Assembly: GCA_963665405.2 (NCBI GenBank)
Contig: CAXXUH010000003.1
Location: forward strand, 248,001-312,000
Length of the DNA stretch: 64,000 nucleotides
From: G963665405 sp963665405
Lineage (GTDB): Bacteria > Chloroflexota > Dehalococcoidia > Lucifugimonadales > G963665405
Direction: 5' to 3'
Both the position numbers and the translations under genes were made by a program. Below the pieces are notes generated by a model, which was given only the letters and a program-made list of their open reading frames with translations, was not told the DNA's origin and did not search any database. This document shows positions 1-8,653 of this stretch, in pieces (within the stretch, counting starts at the first letter, position 1; every line of letters starts with the position of its first letter).

Positions 1-1
1 C

Positions 2-766
2 CTCTGGGACCTGAAGGGGCGCTCGGCAGGGCAGCCTTTGTGGCGGCTCCTGGGAGGGCACTCGCCCCGGGTCACCGCCTACGCCGGAGGCATAGACCTG
101 AACTTCACGCTCGAGCAGCTCCTGGAACAAACGAAAGGGTTTCTCGAAAGAGGGTTCCGGGCGATCAAGATGAAGGTGGGTCGAGAGCGCCTGTCCGAGG
201 ACGTCGAGCGCGTCGCCGCCGTCAGGAAGCTGGTGGGTGCCGACTTCCCGCTGATGGCGGACGCCAACATGAGTTGGAGCGTCGCCCAGGCGATTCGGGC
301 GTCGCGGGCGCTGGCCGAGTACGACCTGTTCTGGCTGGAGGAGCCGACGATCCCGGACGACTTCGACGGACACGCCAGAATCGCCACGGAGGGAGCCCTG
401 CCCATCGCGGCCGGAGAGAACCTGCACACCCTCTACGAGTTCCAGCGGCTGATCGCCGGTGGCGGGGTGGCCTTCCCGGAGCCGGACGTCTCCAACATCG
501 GCGGCATCACGGTCTGGATGAAGGTCGCGCACCTGGCACAGGCTCACAACCTGCCGGTCACGTCACACGGCGTACACGACCTGCACGTGAGCCTGCTGGC
601 CGCCGTGCCCAATGCGTCATATCTGGAGATACACGGGTTTGGACTGGACCGCTTCATCCGCAACCCTCTGGTCCTGAAGGACGGAGTCGCCGAAGCGCCG
701 GAAAGGCCCGGTCACGGGGTGAGCTTCGACTGGGAGGCCCTAGAGCCCCATCGAGTCACGCCTTAG
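2..766 (+). CDS. Mandelate racemase/enolase superfamily protein, C-terminal part
   Basis: The gene enters from the left edge; 254 residues to the TAG stop are visible. Enolase-superfamily landmarks occur in order: the LWDLKGRSAGQPLW helix before the barrel, an IKMKVG strand with the KxK catalytic lysines, the metal-binding acids in MADANMSW, WLEEPT and AAGENLH, and SHGVHD with the His of the racemase-type His/Asp dyad. By family knowledge these enzymes abstract a proton alpha to a carboxylate (dehydratases or racemases of sugar acids and related compounds). The substrate cannot be read from the sequence. A repeat of family A lies immediately downstream. Confidence 0.9.
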   Translation, partial: LWDLKGRSAGQPLWRLLGGHSPRVTAYAGGIDLNFTLEQLLEQTKGFLERGFRAIKMKVGRERLSEDVERVAAVRKLVGADFPLMADANMSWSVAQAIRASRALAEYDLFWLEEPTIPDDFDGHARIATEGALPIAAGENLHTLYEFQRLIAGGGVAFPEPDVSNIGGITVWMKVAHLAQAHNLPVTSHGVHDLHVSLLAAVPNASYLEIHGFGLDRFIRNPLVLKDGVAEAPERPGHGVSFDWEALEPHRVTP

Positions 767-798
767 CAGGGTGACGAAATATCGAGTGTGCAGACGGG

Positions 799-997
799 CG
801 GCTAGGAGCCGCTTCCAAGAGAAGAGTTCGGGGAGGCGGACCCACTTGCCAGGGTCCCAGAATGATCAACCCATGGGGAGTGCAGAGGGGCGAAGCCCCT
901 TTGCAAGGAGTCTGAGGGTTTCCCTCAGATATTTCTCTCCCCCCTTCCTGGCCAGGAAGGGGCCAGGGGATGGTCGAAAGGGTTCTTCAACACCCTG
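799..997 (+). repeat. Modular palindromic repeat, family A
   Basis: Near full-length copy. It starts with CGGCTAGGAGCCG, then the AGGGGCGAAGCCCCT hairpin, the CTGAGGG/CCCTCAG hairpin and the CCTTCCTGGCCAGGAAGG palindrome, and ends TTCTTCAACACCCTG. It fills the gap between two convergent genes. Confidence 0.9.
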
Positions 998-1011
998 TGG
1001 GGCAAGAAGTA

Positions 1012-1491
1012 TCAGAGCCCAAGCTCGGATAGCCCCGGGTGGTCGTCCGGCCGGCGACCCAGGGGCCATCGGTACTTGCGGTCCGATTCCTCAATCGGCA
1101 GGTCATTGATGCTTGCGATGCGGCGGCGCATGAGGCCGCTCTCGTCGAACTCCCAGTTTTCGTTGCCATAGGAGCGGAACCAGTTGCCGGAATCGTCACG
1201 CCATTCATAGGCGAAGCGCACCGCAATGCGCGCGCCGTCAAAGGCCCACAGCTCCTTGATGAGGCGGTAGTCCAGCTCCCTGGCCCATTTGCGCTGGAGG
1301 AACTGCACGATCCCCTCGCGCCCAGAGAGAAACTCGGCACGGTTTCTCCAGGTGCTGTCGACCGTATAGGCGAGCGCCACTCGTTCGGGTTCGCGCGTGT
1401 TCCATGCGTCTTCAGCCATTCGTGCCTTCTGGGACGCTGTCTCGCTGGTGAACGGAGGGAAGGGAGGGCGGGTATTCGGGTCTGTCGGCAT
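1012..1491 (-). CDS. DUF1348 / NTF2-like (SnoaL-fold) protein
   Basis: 159 residues, ATG start with GGAGAATGAG just upstream. Landmarks of the small DUF1348 family in the NTF2-like fold are visible: PPFPPFTSETASQKARMAED, then AYTVDSTWRNR, GREGIVQFLQRKW, ELWAFDGARIAVRF and NWFRSYGNENWEF. The cone-shaped NTF2 fold usually binds a small hydrophobic ligand, and DUF1348 members have no established reaction. It stands alone, convergent to the upstream gene across a repeat. Confidence 0.85.
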   Translation of the reverse strand: MPTDPNTRPPFPPFTSETASQKARMAEDAWNTREPERVALAYTVDSTWRNRAEFLSGREGIVQFLQRKWARELDYRLIKELWAFDGARIAVRFAYEWRDDSGNWFRSYGNENWEFDESGLMRRRIASINDLPIEESDRKYRWPLGRRPDDHPGLSELGL

Positions 1492-1654
1492 CTCATTCTC
1501 CTCGGTTCGTCGGTGTTTGGCGCCGCCGTCTATTTCATGATGGATCGGACGACGCTGTCAATACGAGTTACACTCTAGGCCACGCCGCCGCTTTCCTGCC
1601 GCTATTCCGAATCGGCCCGCCGGTGGGCCAGAATCTAGAAAGGGACACCCCGGG

Positions 1655-1954
1655 CTATCCCCGGACCTCGAACGAGTCGAACCTCTCCGTCGGAACGTCC
1701 CACCCAGCCTCGACCTCAGACACGAAAGCACCGGGCGGCCCCTCGCGCATGCGCTCGATCAGCCGGTCCAGGGCCGGCCGGTCTCCGTGGGCGAGCACCT
1801 CCACGGCGCCGTCTGGACGGTTGCGTACCCACCCAACGAGCCCGAACCCCCTCGCGTGAACGATCGTGAAGTCCCTGAAGAACACCCCCTGGACCCGCCC
1901 TCGCACGAACGCGTGAAGCTGCGCCGGCTGGTCGGAGCCCTCGCGTTCAGTCAC
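1655..1954 (-). CDS. acyP: Acylphosphatase
   Basis: 99 residues from a GTG start. Both acylphosphatase signatures are present: GRVQGVFFR, whose Arg binds phosphate, and GWVRNRPDGAVEV, whose Asn orients the water. Family activity is hydrolysis of the carboxyl-phosphate bond of acyl phosphates such as 1,3-bisphosphoglycerate or carbamoyl phosphate. It is a single-domain cytosolic enzyme of normal length (about 90-100 residues), monocistronic and divergent from the phosphotriesterase-like gene. Confidence 0.95.
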   Translation of the reverse strand: MTEREGSDQPAQLHAFVRGRVQGVFFRDFTIVHARGFGLVGWVRNRPDGAVEVLAHGDRPALDRLIERMREGPPGAFVSEVEAGWDVPTERFDSFEVRG

Positions 1955-2014
1955 GGTTCGCGACCTCGATCCTGAAGATCCGCTTCCGCGTTCTCTGTCC
2001 CATCACAAACAGGA

Positions 2015-2043
2015 TTGACCCAGCCGGGATGCGCTGTTAGACT
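2015..2043 (+). promoter_or_regulatory. Candidate sigma70-type promoter
   Basis: TTGACC (2015-2020), 17-nt spacer, TAGACT (2038-2043), about 70 nt ahead of the phosphotriesterase-like start at 2113. Found by eye only. Confidence 0.4.
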
Positions 2044-2112
2044 CGCCCATGAGGATTCGGCCGCTCCGTCGAGTGACGACATGGTACATCAACCAGGGAT
2101 CAGGAGGATCGG

Positions 2113-3171
2113 ATGACCACCGACAGCATCAGGGGCAAGGTGCAGACCGTGCTGGGGCCCATCGAGCCGGGCGAGCTAGGCATTACGCTGACCCACGAGC
2201 ACCTTCTGATCGACATGGAATGCTATTTCACGGTCCCTGAGGAGGCGAGCGAGCGAGCCTGGATACACGCCCCGGTCACCATGGACCGGCTCGGCGGACT
2301 GGACCGGCGGGTCGTCTACAATCTGGATACCATGAAGCTGCTGGACGTGCAGACAGCGATCGAGGAGGTCAACCACTACACGTACGGCGGCGGCAACGCG
2401 CTCGTCGATGCCACCAGCATCGGCATCGCGCGCGACCCGCTCGCCCTGACCCGCATCTCCCGCGCCACCGGCCTCCACGTCATCATGGGGGCCAGTCACT
2501 ACGTACCTCTTTCCCACCCGCCGGACATGGATACGAGGACCGAGCAGACGATCGCCGACGAGATAATCCGCGACGTCACCGTCGGCGTCGGCGACACTGG
2601 CGTTAAGGCGGGGATCATCGGCGAGATCGGCAACTTCTGGCCCACCAGCGAGAACGAACGCAAGGTGCTGAGGGCGTCCGTGCACGCCCAGCAGGAGACC
2701 GGGGCGCCCATCCTCATTCACGTGGGCTTCCATCTCGATTCACCACCAGCGATCATGCAGACCCTCCTCGAAGCCGGGGCCGACCCGCAGCGCATCATCA
2801 TGGGCCATCTGGACATGTTCGGCGACGACGACTGGCTCAAGAGCCTGGCGGACTCCGGCTGCTACATCGAGTATGACGGCTTCGGAGGAGAGGACACCTC
2901 GCTGTCTTCCCTGGCCGGACAGGAGCTGGAGCTGCGGAACGACGTGCAGCGGATGCGGTCGCTCGAGCTCCTGATCGAGCGGGGCTTCGGCGACAAGATC
3001 GTCATCGCCCACGACGTGTGCACGAAGCATCAGTACGTGCGATATGGTGGCAAGTCGTTCGGACATATCCTCGACAACATCGTGCCCCGGATGCGGAAGC
3101 GGGGCTGGAGCGACGCCGAGATCAACGCGATCCTGGTCGAGAACCCCAGAAACGTGCTGACGTTCAAGTAG
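2113..3171 (+). CDS. Phosphotriesterase-family metal-dependent hydrolase (copy 1)
   Basis: 352 residues, ATG start behind AGGAGG. It is an amidohydrolase-superfamily barrel with visible metal ligands: His28 and His30 in LTHEHLLID, Glu171 in GIIGEIG (the Glu bridge seen in phosphotriesterase homology proteins instead of the carboxylated Lys of true PTE), His203 in ILIHVGFH, His232 in IMGHLD and Asp301 in VIAHDVCTK. Known relatives include lactonases and esterases, so organophosphate hydrolysis should not be assumed. A second copy with the same layout lies at 35065-36120. The SDR 84 nt downstream is co-oriented and may be co-transcribed. Confidence 0.88.
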   Translation: MTTDSIRGKVQTVLGPIEPGELGITLTHEHLLIDMECYFTVPEEASERAWIHAPVTMDRLGGLDRRVVYNLDTMKLLDVQTAIEEVNHYTYGGGNALVDATSIGIARDPLALTRISRATGLHVIMGASHYVPLSHPPDMDTRTEQTIADEIIRDVTVGVGDTGVKAGIIGEIGNFWPTSENERKVLRASVHAQQETGAPILIHVGFHLDSPPAIMQTLLEAGADPQRIIMGHLDMFGDDDWLKSLADSGCYIEYDGFGGEDTSLSSLAGQELELRNDVQRMRSLELLIERGFGDKIVIAHDVCTKHQYVRYGGKSFGHILDNIVPRMRKRGWSDAEINAILVENPRNVLTFK

Positions 3172-3255
3172 CGTCGGCGGGCGGTCGCCCCATCTTGGGC
3201 TCGCGGAATCCCGGAGTGGCAATCGCGGGCCGTACGACGGCAAGGGAGGCCGATC

Positions 3256-4008
3256 ATGGGAAGACTCGACGGGAAGGTGGCGATCATATCCGGGGCGGCC
3301 AGCGGAATGGGCGCCGTCGAGGCGAAACTGTTCGCCGCCGAGGGAGCCAGCGTCGTCCTCGGTGACATCCAGGACGAGATGGGAAAAGCCGTCGAGAAGG
3401 AGATCGGCAAGGACGCCGCCTATCTCCGGCTGGACGTGACCGACGAGACCGACTGGGTGCGCGCGGTCGAGACGGCCGTCCGGCGTTTCGGAAAGCTGAA
3501 CGTGCTCGTGAACAACGCGGGCACGGCGGGCCGGGCCCCCTTCGCGATGCTGGAAGAGCAGTCCGAGGAGGACTGGGACCGCGTGATGGGGGTCAATTCC
3601 ACCGGAACCTTCCTGGGAATCAAGCATGCCGTGCCCGAGATGAGGAAGGCGGGGGGCGGCTCGATTATCAACATCTCGTCGGTCTATGGCCTGGTCGGAT
3701 CGGCCAGCGGGGCCGCCTACCCCGCCTCCAAAGGAGCCGTGCGCATCCTGTCCAAGTCGGCGGCGGTTCAGTACGCGAAGGAGGGGATCCGCGTCAACTC
3801 GGTGCATCCCGGCTTCATCGAGACGCCCCAATCAGCCAGCCTCATGAACGATCCCGTGGCGAGGCAGAAGCTGGTCGACCGCACCCCGATCGGCCGGATC
3901 GGCACGTCGGAGGACATCGCTTACGGAGTCCTGTTTCTCGCCTCCGACGAGTCGAGCTACATCACCGGCGCGGAGCTCGTGCTGGACGGCGGCATCACGG
4001 CCGAGTAG
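3256..4008 (+). CDS. Short-chain dehydrogenase/reductase
   Basis: 250 residues. Classical SDR: cofactor glycine motif SGAASGMG near residue 14, NNAGTAG, catalytic Ser in INISSVYG and YPASKGA with the Tyr-x3-Lys pair. It ends ITGAELVLDGG, as in glucose dehydrogenase or 3-alpha-hydroxysteroid dehydrogenase-like members. GDIQDE after beta-2 has an acidic residue, which favours NAD(H). It probably follows the phosphotriesterase-like gene on one transcript. Substrate unknown. Confidence 0.88.
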   Translation: MGRLDGKVAIISGAASGMGAVEAKLFAAEGASVVLGDIQDEMGKAVEKEIGKDAAYLRLDVTDETDWVRAVETAVRRFGKLNVLVNNAGTAGRAPFAMLEEQSEEDWDRVMGVNSTGTFLGIKHAVPEMRKAGGGSIINISSVYGLVGSASGAAYPASKGAVRILSKSAAVQYAKEGIRVNSVHPGFIETPQSASLMNDPVARQKLVDRTPIGRIGTSEDIAYGVLFLASDESSYITGAELVLDGGITAE

Positions 4009-4026
4009 CCAAGAACGGCCATCCTG

Positions 4027-4616
4027 CTACGGCCAGCCCTGTTGGCGGGGGCAGAAGTAGGAGCTGCGGCCGCGAATCGTGACTCGCTCCACCGGCGTCC
4101 CGCAGGCAGAACACGGCTCGCCTTCCGACCTGGGAACGACCAGGCCCTCGAGACCCCGCTCCGACTCAGTTGGAGGAGTCCCGTTCTTGATCAGGCCGGA
4201 GAGCCTGACGGTCGCCGCCGGCAGCAGCTCGGCGATCGCCCGGTGCAGCCTCTCGACGTCCCTCTCGGAGATGTCACCGCCTCGGGTCAGCGGATGGATG
4301 CCCGCTGCGAAAAGCACCTCGTCGGCGTAGATGTTCCCGATCCCCGCGACGACCGACTGGTCGCAGAGAAGAGCCTTGACCGGCGCGGTTCGGCCGGCGA
4401 GCCGGCGCCCCAGCTCCTCAGTGGTGAACGCCGTGTCCAGCGGCTTGGGCCCCAGACCGGCGAAGATCTCGTTCTCGTCCTCGACCAGCCATAGCTTGCC
4501 CAGCTTGCGGGGGTCCGGGAAGCACAGGTCTCGCGGTCCGTCCAGATGGAAGATCGTCCAGGTGTAGCGGGGAGGCTCCAGGTCCGACGGTCTGAAGACG
4601 AGCGCCCCGGTCATCC
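4027..4616 (-). pseudogene. fpg: fpg/mutM 3' fragment (IS-interrupted)
   Basis: C-terminal two thirds of formamidopyrimidine-DNA glycosylase, the base-excision enzyme for 8-oxoguanine. It starts at the MTGAL motif, carries GIGNIYADEVLFAAGIHP (helix-two-turn-helix) and ends in a zinc-finger-like CSAC...FCPRQQGWP. The fourth zinc-ligand cysteine, normally in PRCQ, is Gln here. The 5' part lies at 5986-6229, beyond a 1365-bp insertion sequence. Joining the parts after removing the IS and one CTAG restores an uninterrupted 277-codon frame. As it stands the protein is split. Confidence 0.93.
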
Positions 4617-4620
4617 CTAG

Positions 4621-5985
4621 CAGGCTGCTGAAAAACCCGGTGTGGGCCGACAGTGGAGAGAGAACGGGCTAAAATAGGACAACCTTGGGCGGAGGTTGAG
4701 CCGATGCGCGGGAGACAAGATCCACAGGTGACTCTGCTGGCCTTCATTGACCTGGAAACGCGAGTGCCATCGGACCATCCCCTGCGGGTTATCAAGAAGC
4801 TGGCGGACCAAGCCCTGAAGGCGCTATCCCCGGACCTGGACCGGATGTACGCTAACGTGGGCCGGCCGTCGATCCCGCCGGAGCGGCTGCTGAAGTCTTC
4901 GTTACTAATTGCCCTGTATTCGGTGCGCAGTGAACGGGCATTCTGCGAGCAATTGGACTACAACCTCCTCTTCCGGTGGTTTCTGGGGATGAACCTCATT
5001 GAGCCCAGCTTCGATGCCACCACCTTCACCAAGAACCGGGAGCGGCTGCTGAAGCATGGAGTGGGCCAGGCTTTGTTCGACGAAGTGGTGCTGGAAGCGG
5101 ACCGGCAGGGCCTGCTGTCGGACGAGCACTTCACGGTGGACGGAACCCTGATTGAGGCGGCAGCCAGCCTAAAGAGCTTCAAACCCAGGGACGGCGACCC
5201 GCCCCGGACAACCGATGCTGACCCCGGCAACCCCTCGGTCGACTTTCATGGGGAACGGCGTAGCAATGCCACCCATCAGAGCACTACGGACCCGGAGGCC
5301 CGGTTGCTGCGCAAGGGTAAAGGCAAGGAAGCCAGGCTGGTCTTCATGGCCCACGCCCTGATGGAAAACCGGCATGGAATGCTGGTGGACTTTCAGACCA
5401 CCCAAGCGACGGGTACGGCGGAGCGGGATATTGTGCCGGGACTGTTGGACCAAGCCCGGGAGCGAGGCTTTCATCCCCGAACGCTGGGCGGAGACAAAGG
5501 CTACGACACTCGGGACTGCGTAGCAGACCTGCGCCGGCGTGGGGTGACGCCTCACGTCGCGCAGAACACCAGGGGGCGGTCTAGCGCCATTGACGGCCGG
5601 ACCACCCGGCATCCGGGGTACGCGGTCAGTCAGCGGATTCGGAAACGGGTTGAGGAGGTCTTTGGGTGGATGAAGACGGTGGGCGGGTTCCGGCGGACCC
5701 GGTATCGGGGGTTGGACCGGACTGGTCTGGTGGGGCACTTGGTGGCCACGGCCTACAACCTGGTTCGGATGGCCAAGCTGCTGGGGCAGGCGGCGGCAAC
5801 TCCGGTAGCCCGGATGGCATGACCTGACACTGGGCTACCTATGCCCCGTGCCCCAAGAGGGACGGTCCGCGAAGCCAAATGGGCTAAAAGTCCCGTGTGA
5901 ACGGCACGATTTCCTCCAATAGAACCACGGCTTCAACGACCTGGACCGTCGATTTCCGACCTGGACCCCTTTCTTCAGCAGCCTG
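4621..5985 (+). mobile_element. IS5-type insertion sequence, 1365 bp
   Basis: The ends are inverted repeats starting CAGGCTGCTGAA (12 of 12 identical, 14 of 15 over CAGGCTGCTGAAAAA). They are flanked by a perfect CTAG target duplication at 4617-4620 and 5986-5989. One transposase gene fills the element. CTAG-type 4-bp targets are typical of several IS5 subgroups. The element splits fpg in its conserved HLGMTG motif. The intact ends, intact transposase and perfect duplication indicate a recent insertion. No second copy is seen in the window. Confidence 0.95.
4704..5822 (+). CDS. IS5-family DDE transposase
   Basis: 372 residues from the ATG at 4704, which is preceded by GGAGG; the in-frame GTG at 4653 has no comparable ribosome site. 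The N-terminal InsH/DUF772-like domain runs over about residues 1-110 (RPSIPPERLLKSSLLIALYS, then FDATTFTKNRERLL). The DDE_Tnp_1 catalytic core has Asp in FTVDGTLIEA, Asp in TLGGDKGYDT and Glu in KRVEEVFGWMK. The reading frame is complete, so the element may still be mobile. Confidence 0.93.
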   Translation: MRGRQDPQVTLLAFIDLETRVPSDHPLRVIKKLADQALKALSPDLDRMYANVGRPSIPPERLLKSSLLIALYSVRSERAFCEQLDYNLLFRWFLGMNLIEPSFDATTFTKNRERLLKHGVGQALFDEVVLEADRQGLLSDEHFTVDGTLIEAAASLKSFKPRDGDPPRTTDADPGNPSVDFHGERRSNATHQSTTDPEARLLRKGKGKEARLVFMAHALMENRHGMLVDFQTTQATGTAERDIVPGLLDQARERGFHPRTLGGDKGYDTRDCVADLRRRGVTPHVAQNTRGRSSAIDGRTTRHPGYAVSQRIRKRVEEVFGWMKTVGGFRRTRYRGLDRTGLVGHLVATAYNLVRMAKLLGQAAATPVARMA

Positions 5986-6229
5986 CTAGGTGTACGATCA
6001 TCGACAGGTCGGGCTCTCCGGAGGCACGGTGCAGCTTGAAGACGAGATACTTGGCCCGCCGGCGCAGTCCATCGATCCGGCAGCCGGTGGCTCGTTCCAC
6101 GAAGGCCTCGGAGGAGGGACGCCGGACCGCACGATGCCACAGGACCGTTACGCCGCTCAATGATCGTCCCAGGATGCCCTGGTCCAACAGGTACAGCCTG
6201 AGAGCTTCGATGTCGGGGAGCTCGGGCAT
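5986..6229 (-). pseudogene. fpg: fpg/mutM 5' fragment (IS-interrupted)
   Basis: N-terminal part of Fpg. MPELPDIE supplies the catalytic Pro2/Glu3 end that forms the Schiff base, and GLRRRAKYLVFKL has the conserved catalytic lysine. The frame runs through DLSMIVHL and is then broken by the IS, ending in a short read-through AGC-stop. Precise removal of the IS and one CTAG gives MIVHLGMTGAL, the canonical Fpg sequence. Confidence 0.93.
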
Positions 6230-6265
6230 CCGCTTGTGACCACCGGAACGGGAGGGTGAGGAAAA

Positions 6266-6330
6266 GGGGCAGAGGGGCGAGGCCCCTATGCTGGGAGTCT
6301 GAGAGCCTGTCTCAGGGATGTCCCTCAGAT
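6266..6330 (+). repeat. Family A repeat, degenerate copy
   Basis: Contains AGGGGCGAGGCCCCT, then GGGAGTCTGAG and GTCCCTCAGAT with an internal insertion of about 10 bases. It lies between fpg and the trehalose synthase gene; the CCTTCCTGGCCAGGAAGG module is absent. Confidence 0.75.
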
Positions 6331-6370
6331 GCTGCCCTCTCCTCAGTCTACATAACTGGGGAGGCGTAGG

Positions 6371-7732
6371 CTAGAGCGAATTCGCCGCGCCTGCGTGCCC
6401 GTTCTGCGAGACCGGCACAGCAGCCTGGGAGCCGTTCAGCAGGTCCCTGACCACTCGCAGCTCGTCCCTTAGCAGGCGGGGCATCAGGTAGTTCCGGCGG
6501 ACGTGCTCGCGTCCCGCCGCTCCCAGGGCGGCGCCCTCCTCCTCATGGGTCAGCAGGTAGTCGACGCGGTCTGCGCACTCCTCCACGCTGTCCACCAGGA
6601 AGCCGCCGACGCCCTCTTTGAGCTGGAGGCGCAGGCCGCCCACGTTCCCCGCGACCACCGGCGTCCCCTTCCAGAGCGCCTCCGTCACGGTGAGCCCGAA
6701 ACCCTCGCGCGACGATTTCTGCACCACCACTCGGCCGAGCGTCTGGAGGGCGTTGACGAGGCCGTCGAGGTTCTCGACTATCACGTGAACGTTGCTCAGC
6801 TTCGAGGCCCTGGCCAGCACCTTGCGGTAGATGACCAGACCCTCGGGGTCGTCGTCGGCGAAGTTCCCCAGCAGCACGAGCTGCAGATCGCTGTGGTGCT
6901 TTTGCACGCGCTCGAAGGCGGCGATGACCCCGAGAGGATCCTTCCACGGGTCGAACCGGGAGACCTGGACTATGAACGGTCGCAGAGGGTCGACGCCACT
7001 ACCGGCGATCAGGGCCAAGGCTTGGTCACGCGGCATCTCGATGTTCTTCGGGATCAGCGGGTCTATCGCCGGCGGGATCGAGTAGACCGGAATCTCAGGC
7101 ATCTTCGGGCCGGCGAACTCGGGGATGCTGAAGATCGCGGCGTCGTACGGGCTGAGCAGATCGGCGATCCTCTGCCACACCGCGTCGTCGGGGGTCGAGG
7201 TGTCTATGTGACAACGCCAGACCCAGCGAGTCGAGACCTCTCGGGCGAACTGCGGGATGGCGGCGGGCTGAGGATCGTGTACGAACACGAAGTCGTAGTC
7301 CGACGACATCGCCTCGGCGTTGCGGCGATTCGCGGCCAGGTAGGCGTCCCACTCCTTGGCCGAGACCCTCACCGGCGCGCCCTGCAGCCTGTTGTGCATC
7401 TTCTTGGTCGTCTTGAAGAACGGCTCGTCGCCCTGGAGCACCAGCCAGGACGCGTCGACGCCCAGCCCGCGATACATGGGCACGACCGAGCGGAGGATCT
7501 CAGAGACGCCCCCGCCGTTCGCGGTCGCGTTGATGTGTGCGACCCGTACGCCTCGCAGCTCCTGGCCGAGCGAGCGAAGCTCCTCCAGCAGATCCTCGTC
7601 CACCACGTGCGCGTACCTATTCGTAGATAGGGTCGAGCCGTTCGTTTGATTCAACAATCTCGAGCTTCCGCTCCGCTCGGCTGCCCAACGGGGCAGGCCG
7701 GCGGGACTGCCGGTGGGATCGGTGTCTAACAA
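6371..7732 (-). CDS. treT: Trehalose synthase (TreT-type GT4 glycosyltransferase)
   Basis: 453 residues. TreT-family landmarks: RVAHINATANGGGVSEIL near residue 65, VFVHDPQPAAIP, RCHIDTSTPD, IFSIPEFAGP and PPAIDPLIPKN, then the GT4 C-terminal domain with VSRFDPWKDPLGVI, SSREGFGLTVTEALWKGTPV and GNVGGL. Family enzymes make trehalose from an NDP-glucose and glucose, giving a compatible solute. The start could be a later in-frame codon, because the first 45 residues (TGSPAGLPRWAAERSG) look poorly conserved. A short motif 19 nt upstream recurs before the next gene (see 7751 and 8654). Confidence 0.88.
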   Translation of the reverse strand: MLDTDPTGSPAGLPRWAAERSGSSRLLNQTNGSTLSTNRYAHVVDEDLLEELRSLGQELRGVRVAHINATANGGGVSEILRSVVPMYRGLGVDASWLVLQGDEPFFKTTKKMHNRLQGAPVRVSAKEWDAYLAANRRNAEAMSSDYDFVFVHDPQPAAIPQFAREVSTRWVWRCHIDTSTPDDAVWQRIADLLSPYDAAIFSIPEFAGPKMPEIPVYSIPPAIDPLIPKNIEMPRDQALALIAGSGVDPLRPFIVQVSRFDPWKDPLGVIAAFERVQKHHSDLQLVLLGNFADDDPEGLVIYRKVLARASKLSNVHVIVENLDGLVNALQTLGRVVVQKSSREGFGLTVTEALWKGTPVVAGNVGGLRLQLKEGVGGFLVDSVEECADRVDYLLTHEEEGAALGAAGREHVRRNYLMPRLLRDELRVVRDLLNGSQAAVPVSQNGHAGAANSL

Positions 7733-7750
7733 CCGTATTACAGCCGAAGG

Positions 7751-7767
7751 TACTAATATAGGCCGGA
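7751..7767 (-). promoter_or_regulatory. Shared upstream motif, site 1
   Basis: Plus-strand TACTAATATAGGCCGGA, 13 of 17 bases identical to the site at 8654-8670 and in the same orientation to its gene. It sits just upstream of the trehalose synthase start. Candidate operator. Confidence 0.35.
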
Positions 7768-7893
7768 AAGGTCCTATGTTTTATAGGTAATCTGGACTAC
7801 GTGGATGCACCGGCAGACGGATGGGTAGCCCGGACCCATCGGTCTGCGATGCCGTGCCGGGTTGACTGGGAGACCGGGGTCAGATGACTGGGG

Positions 7894-8532
7894 TCAGCCG
7901 GAGGATGCGGCACGAAGGTTCGGGTTGAGGATAAGTCCCCGGGCCGTGCGTGGACGCTTCATCAGGTAGCCCTTGCTCTGAAGAGCCCGGACGTGCGTTA
8001 TCACGGAGTTGGGGGACTTGAATCCGAACCCTCGCTGGAGCTCGGAGATGGTGGGTGGGTAGCCGCTCTCGAAGGAGTGCCTCACGATGAACTGAAGGAC
8101 CTCGCGCTGACGGCGCGTGACTCCGGGGTCCTGGCGCAGGATCCCCTCGATCCTGTACTCCAGAGGCTGTGTCCGGCGAAGCAGGGAGTTCATCATCGCG
8201 AGCAGCTCTTTCAGCCTGAAGGGCATGGCCAGCCACGAGTCCGCTCCGCCGTCCAGGAAATCTACCTCGTCGCTCAGGGTGTCGGCATCGCTCAACACGA
8301 AGATCGGCCCCCTCCAGACATTCCCGATGTTCCCTAGGCGGCTGAGGGTGCTCTGGCTTGCCGACCTGGCGCACATAAGGACGAGATCGACGCGGTTCGT
8401 CTCCACCAGCCGGGAGAATCCGGCCATGCCGACCTCGGAAACGGTGATGTAGCCGGCTAGCTCCAGGACGTCGCTGATGTAGTCCTTCGCGGCCTGGTCC
8501 GCGTCCAGGATGGCGACCTTGGCGTTGGCCAT
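7894..8532 (-). CDS. Pseudo-receiver fused to a LexA-type winged helix
   Basis: 212 residues. Residues 3-120 have a response-regulator receiver fold (VAILDADQAAKDYISDVLELAGY, then VDLVLMCARS, GGADSWLAMPF). The phospho-acceptor Asp is Cys54 and the conserved Lys of KPF is Met103, so classical phosphorylation is unlikely. Residues 138-202 match the LexA DNA-binding domain: VTRRQREVLQFIVRH, GYPPTISELQRGFGFKSPN and GLI near the end. There is no S24 protease domain, so it is not a LexA. Probably a ligand- or partner-controlled transcription factor. A motif upstream of its own gene recurs before treT. Confidence 0.85.
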   Translation of the reverse strand: MANAKVAILDADQAAKDYISDVLELAGYITVSEVGMAGFSRLVETNRVDLVLMCARSASQSTLSRLGNIGNVWRGPIFVLSDADTLSDEVDFLDGGADSWLAMPFRLKELLAMMNSLLRRTQPLEYRIEGILRQDPGVTRRQREVLQFIVRHSFESGYPPTISELQRGFGFKSPNSVITHVRALQSKGYLMKRPRTARGLILNPNLRAASSG

Positions 8533-8653
8533 CGACCTCCTGTCGGATCGAGTCGCGGCGAACCGTGGCAGCGGTCCCCGGACGGGCGGTGGGACTCTCC
8601 TAGACCAGCAATCCTGTCTTCCCCCCCAAATGGGTAGTCTGCGCTAATTGGAA

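Noticed and set aside
2740..3831. 363-codon minus-strand ORF
   Set aside because: Runs antisense through the end of the phosphotriesterase-like gene and into the SDR; no domain recognisable.
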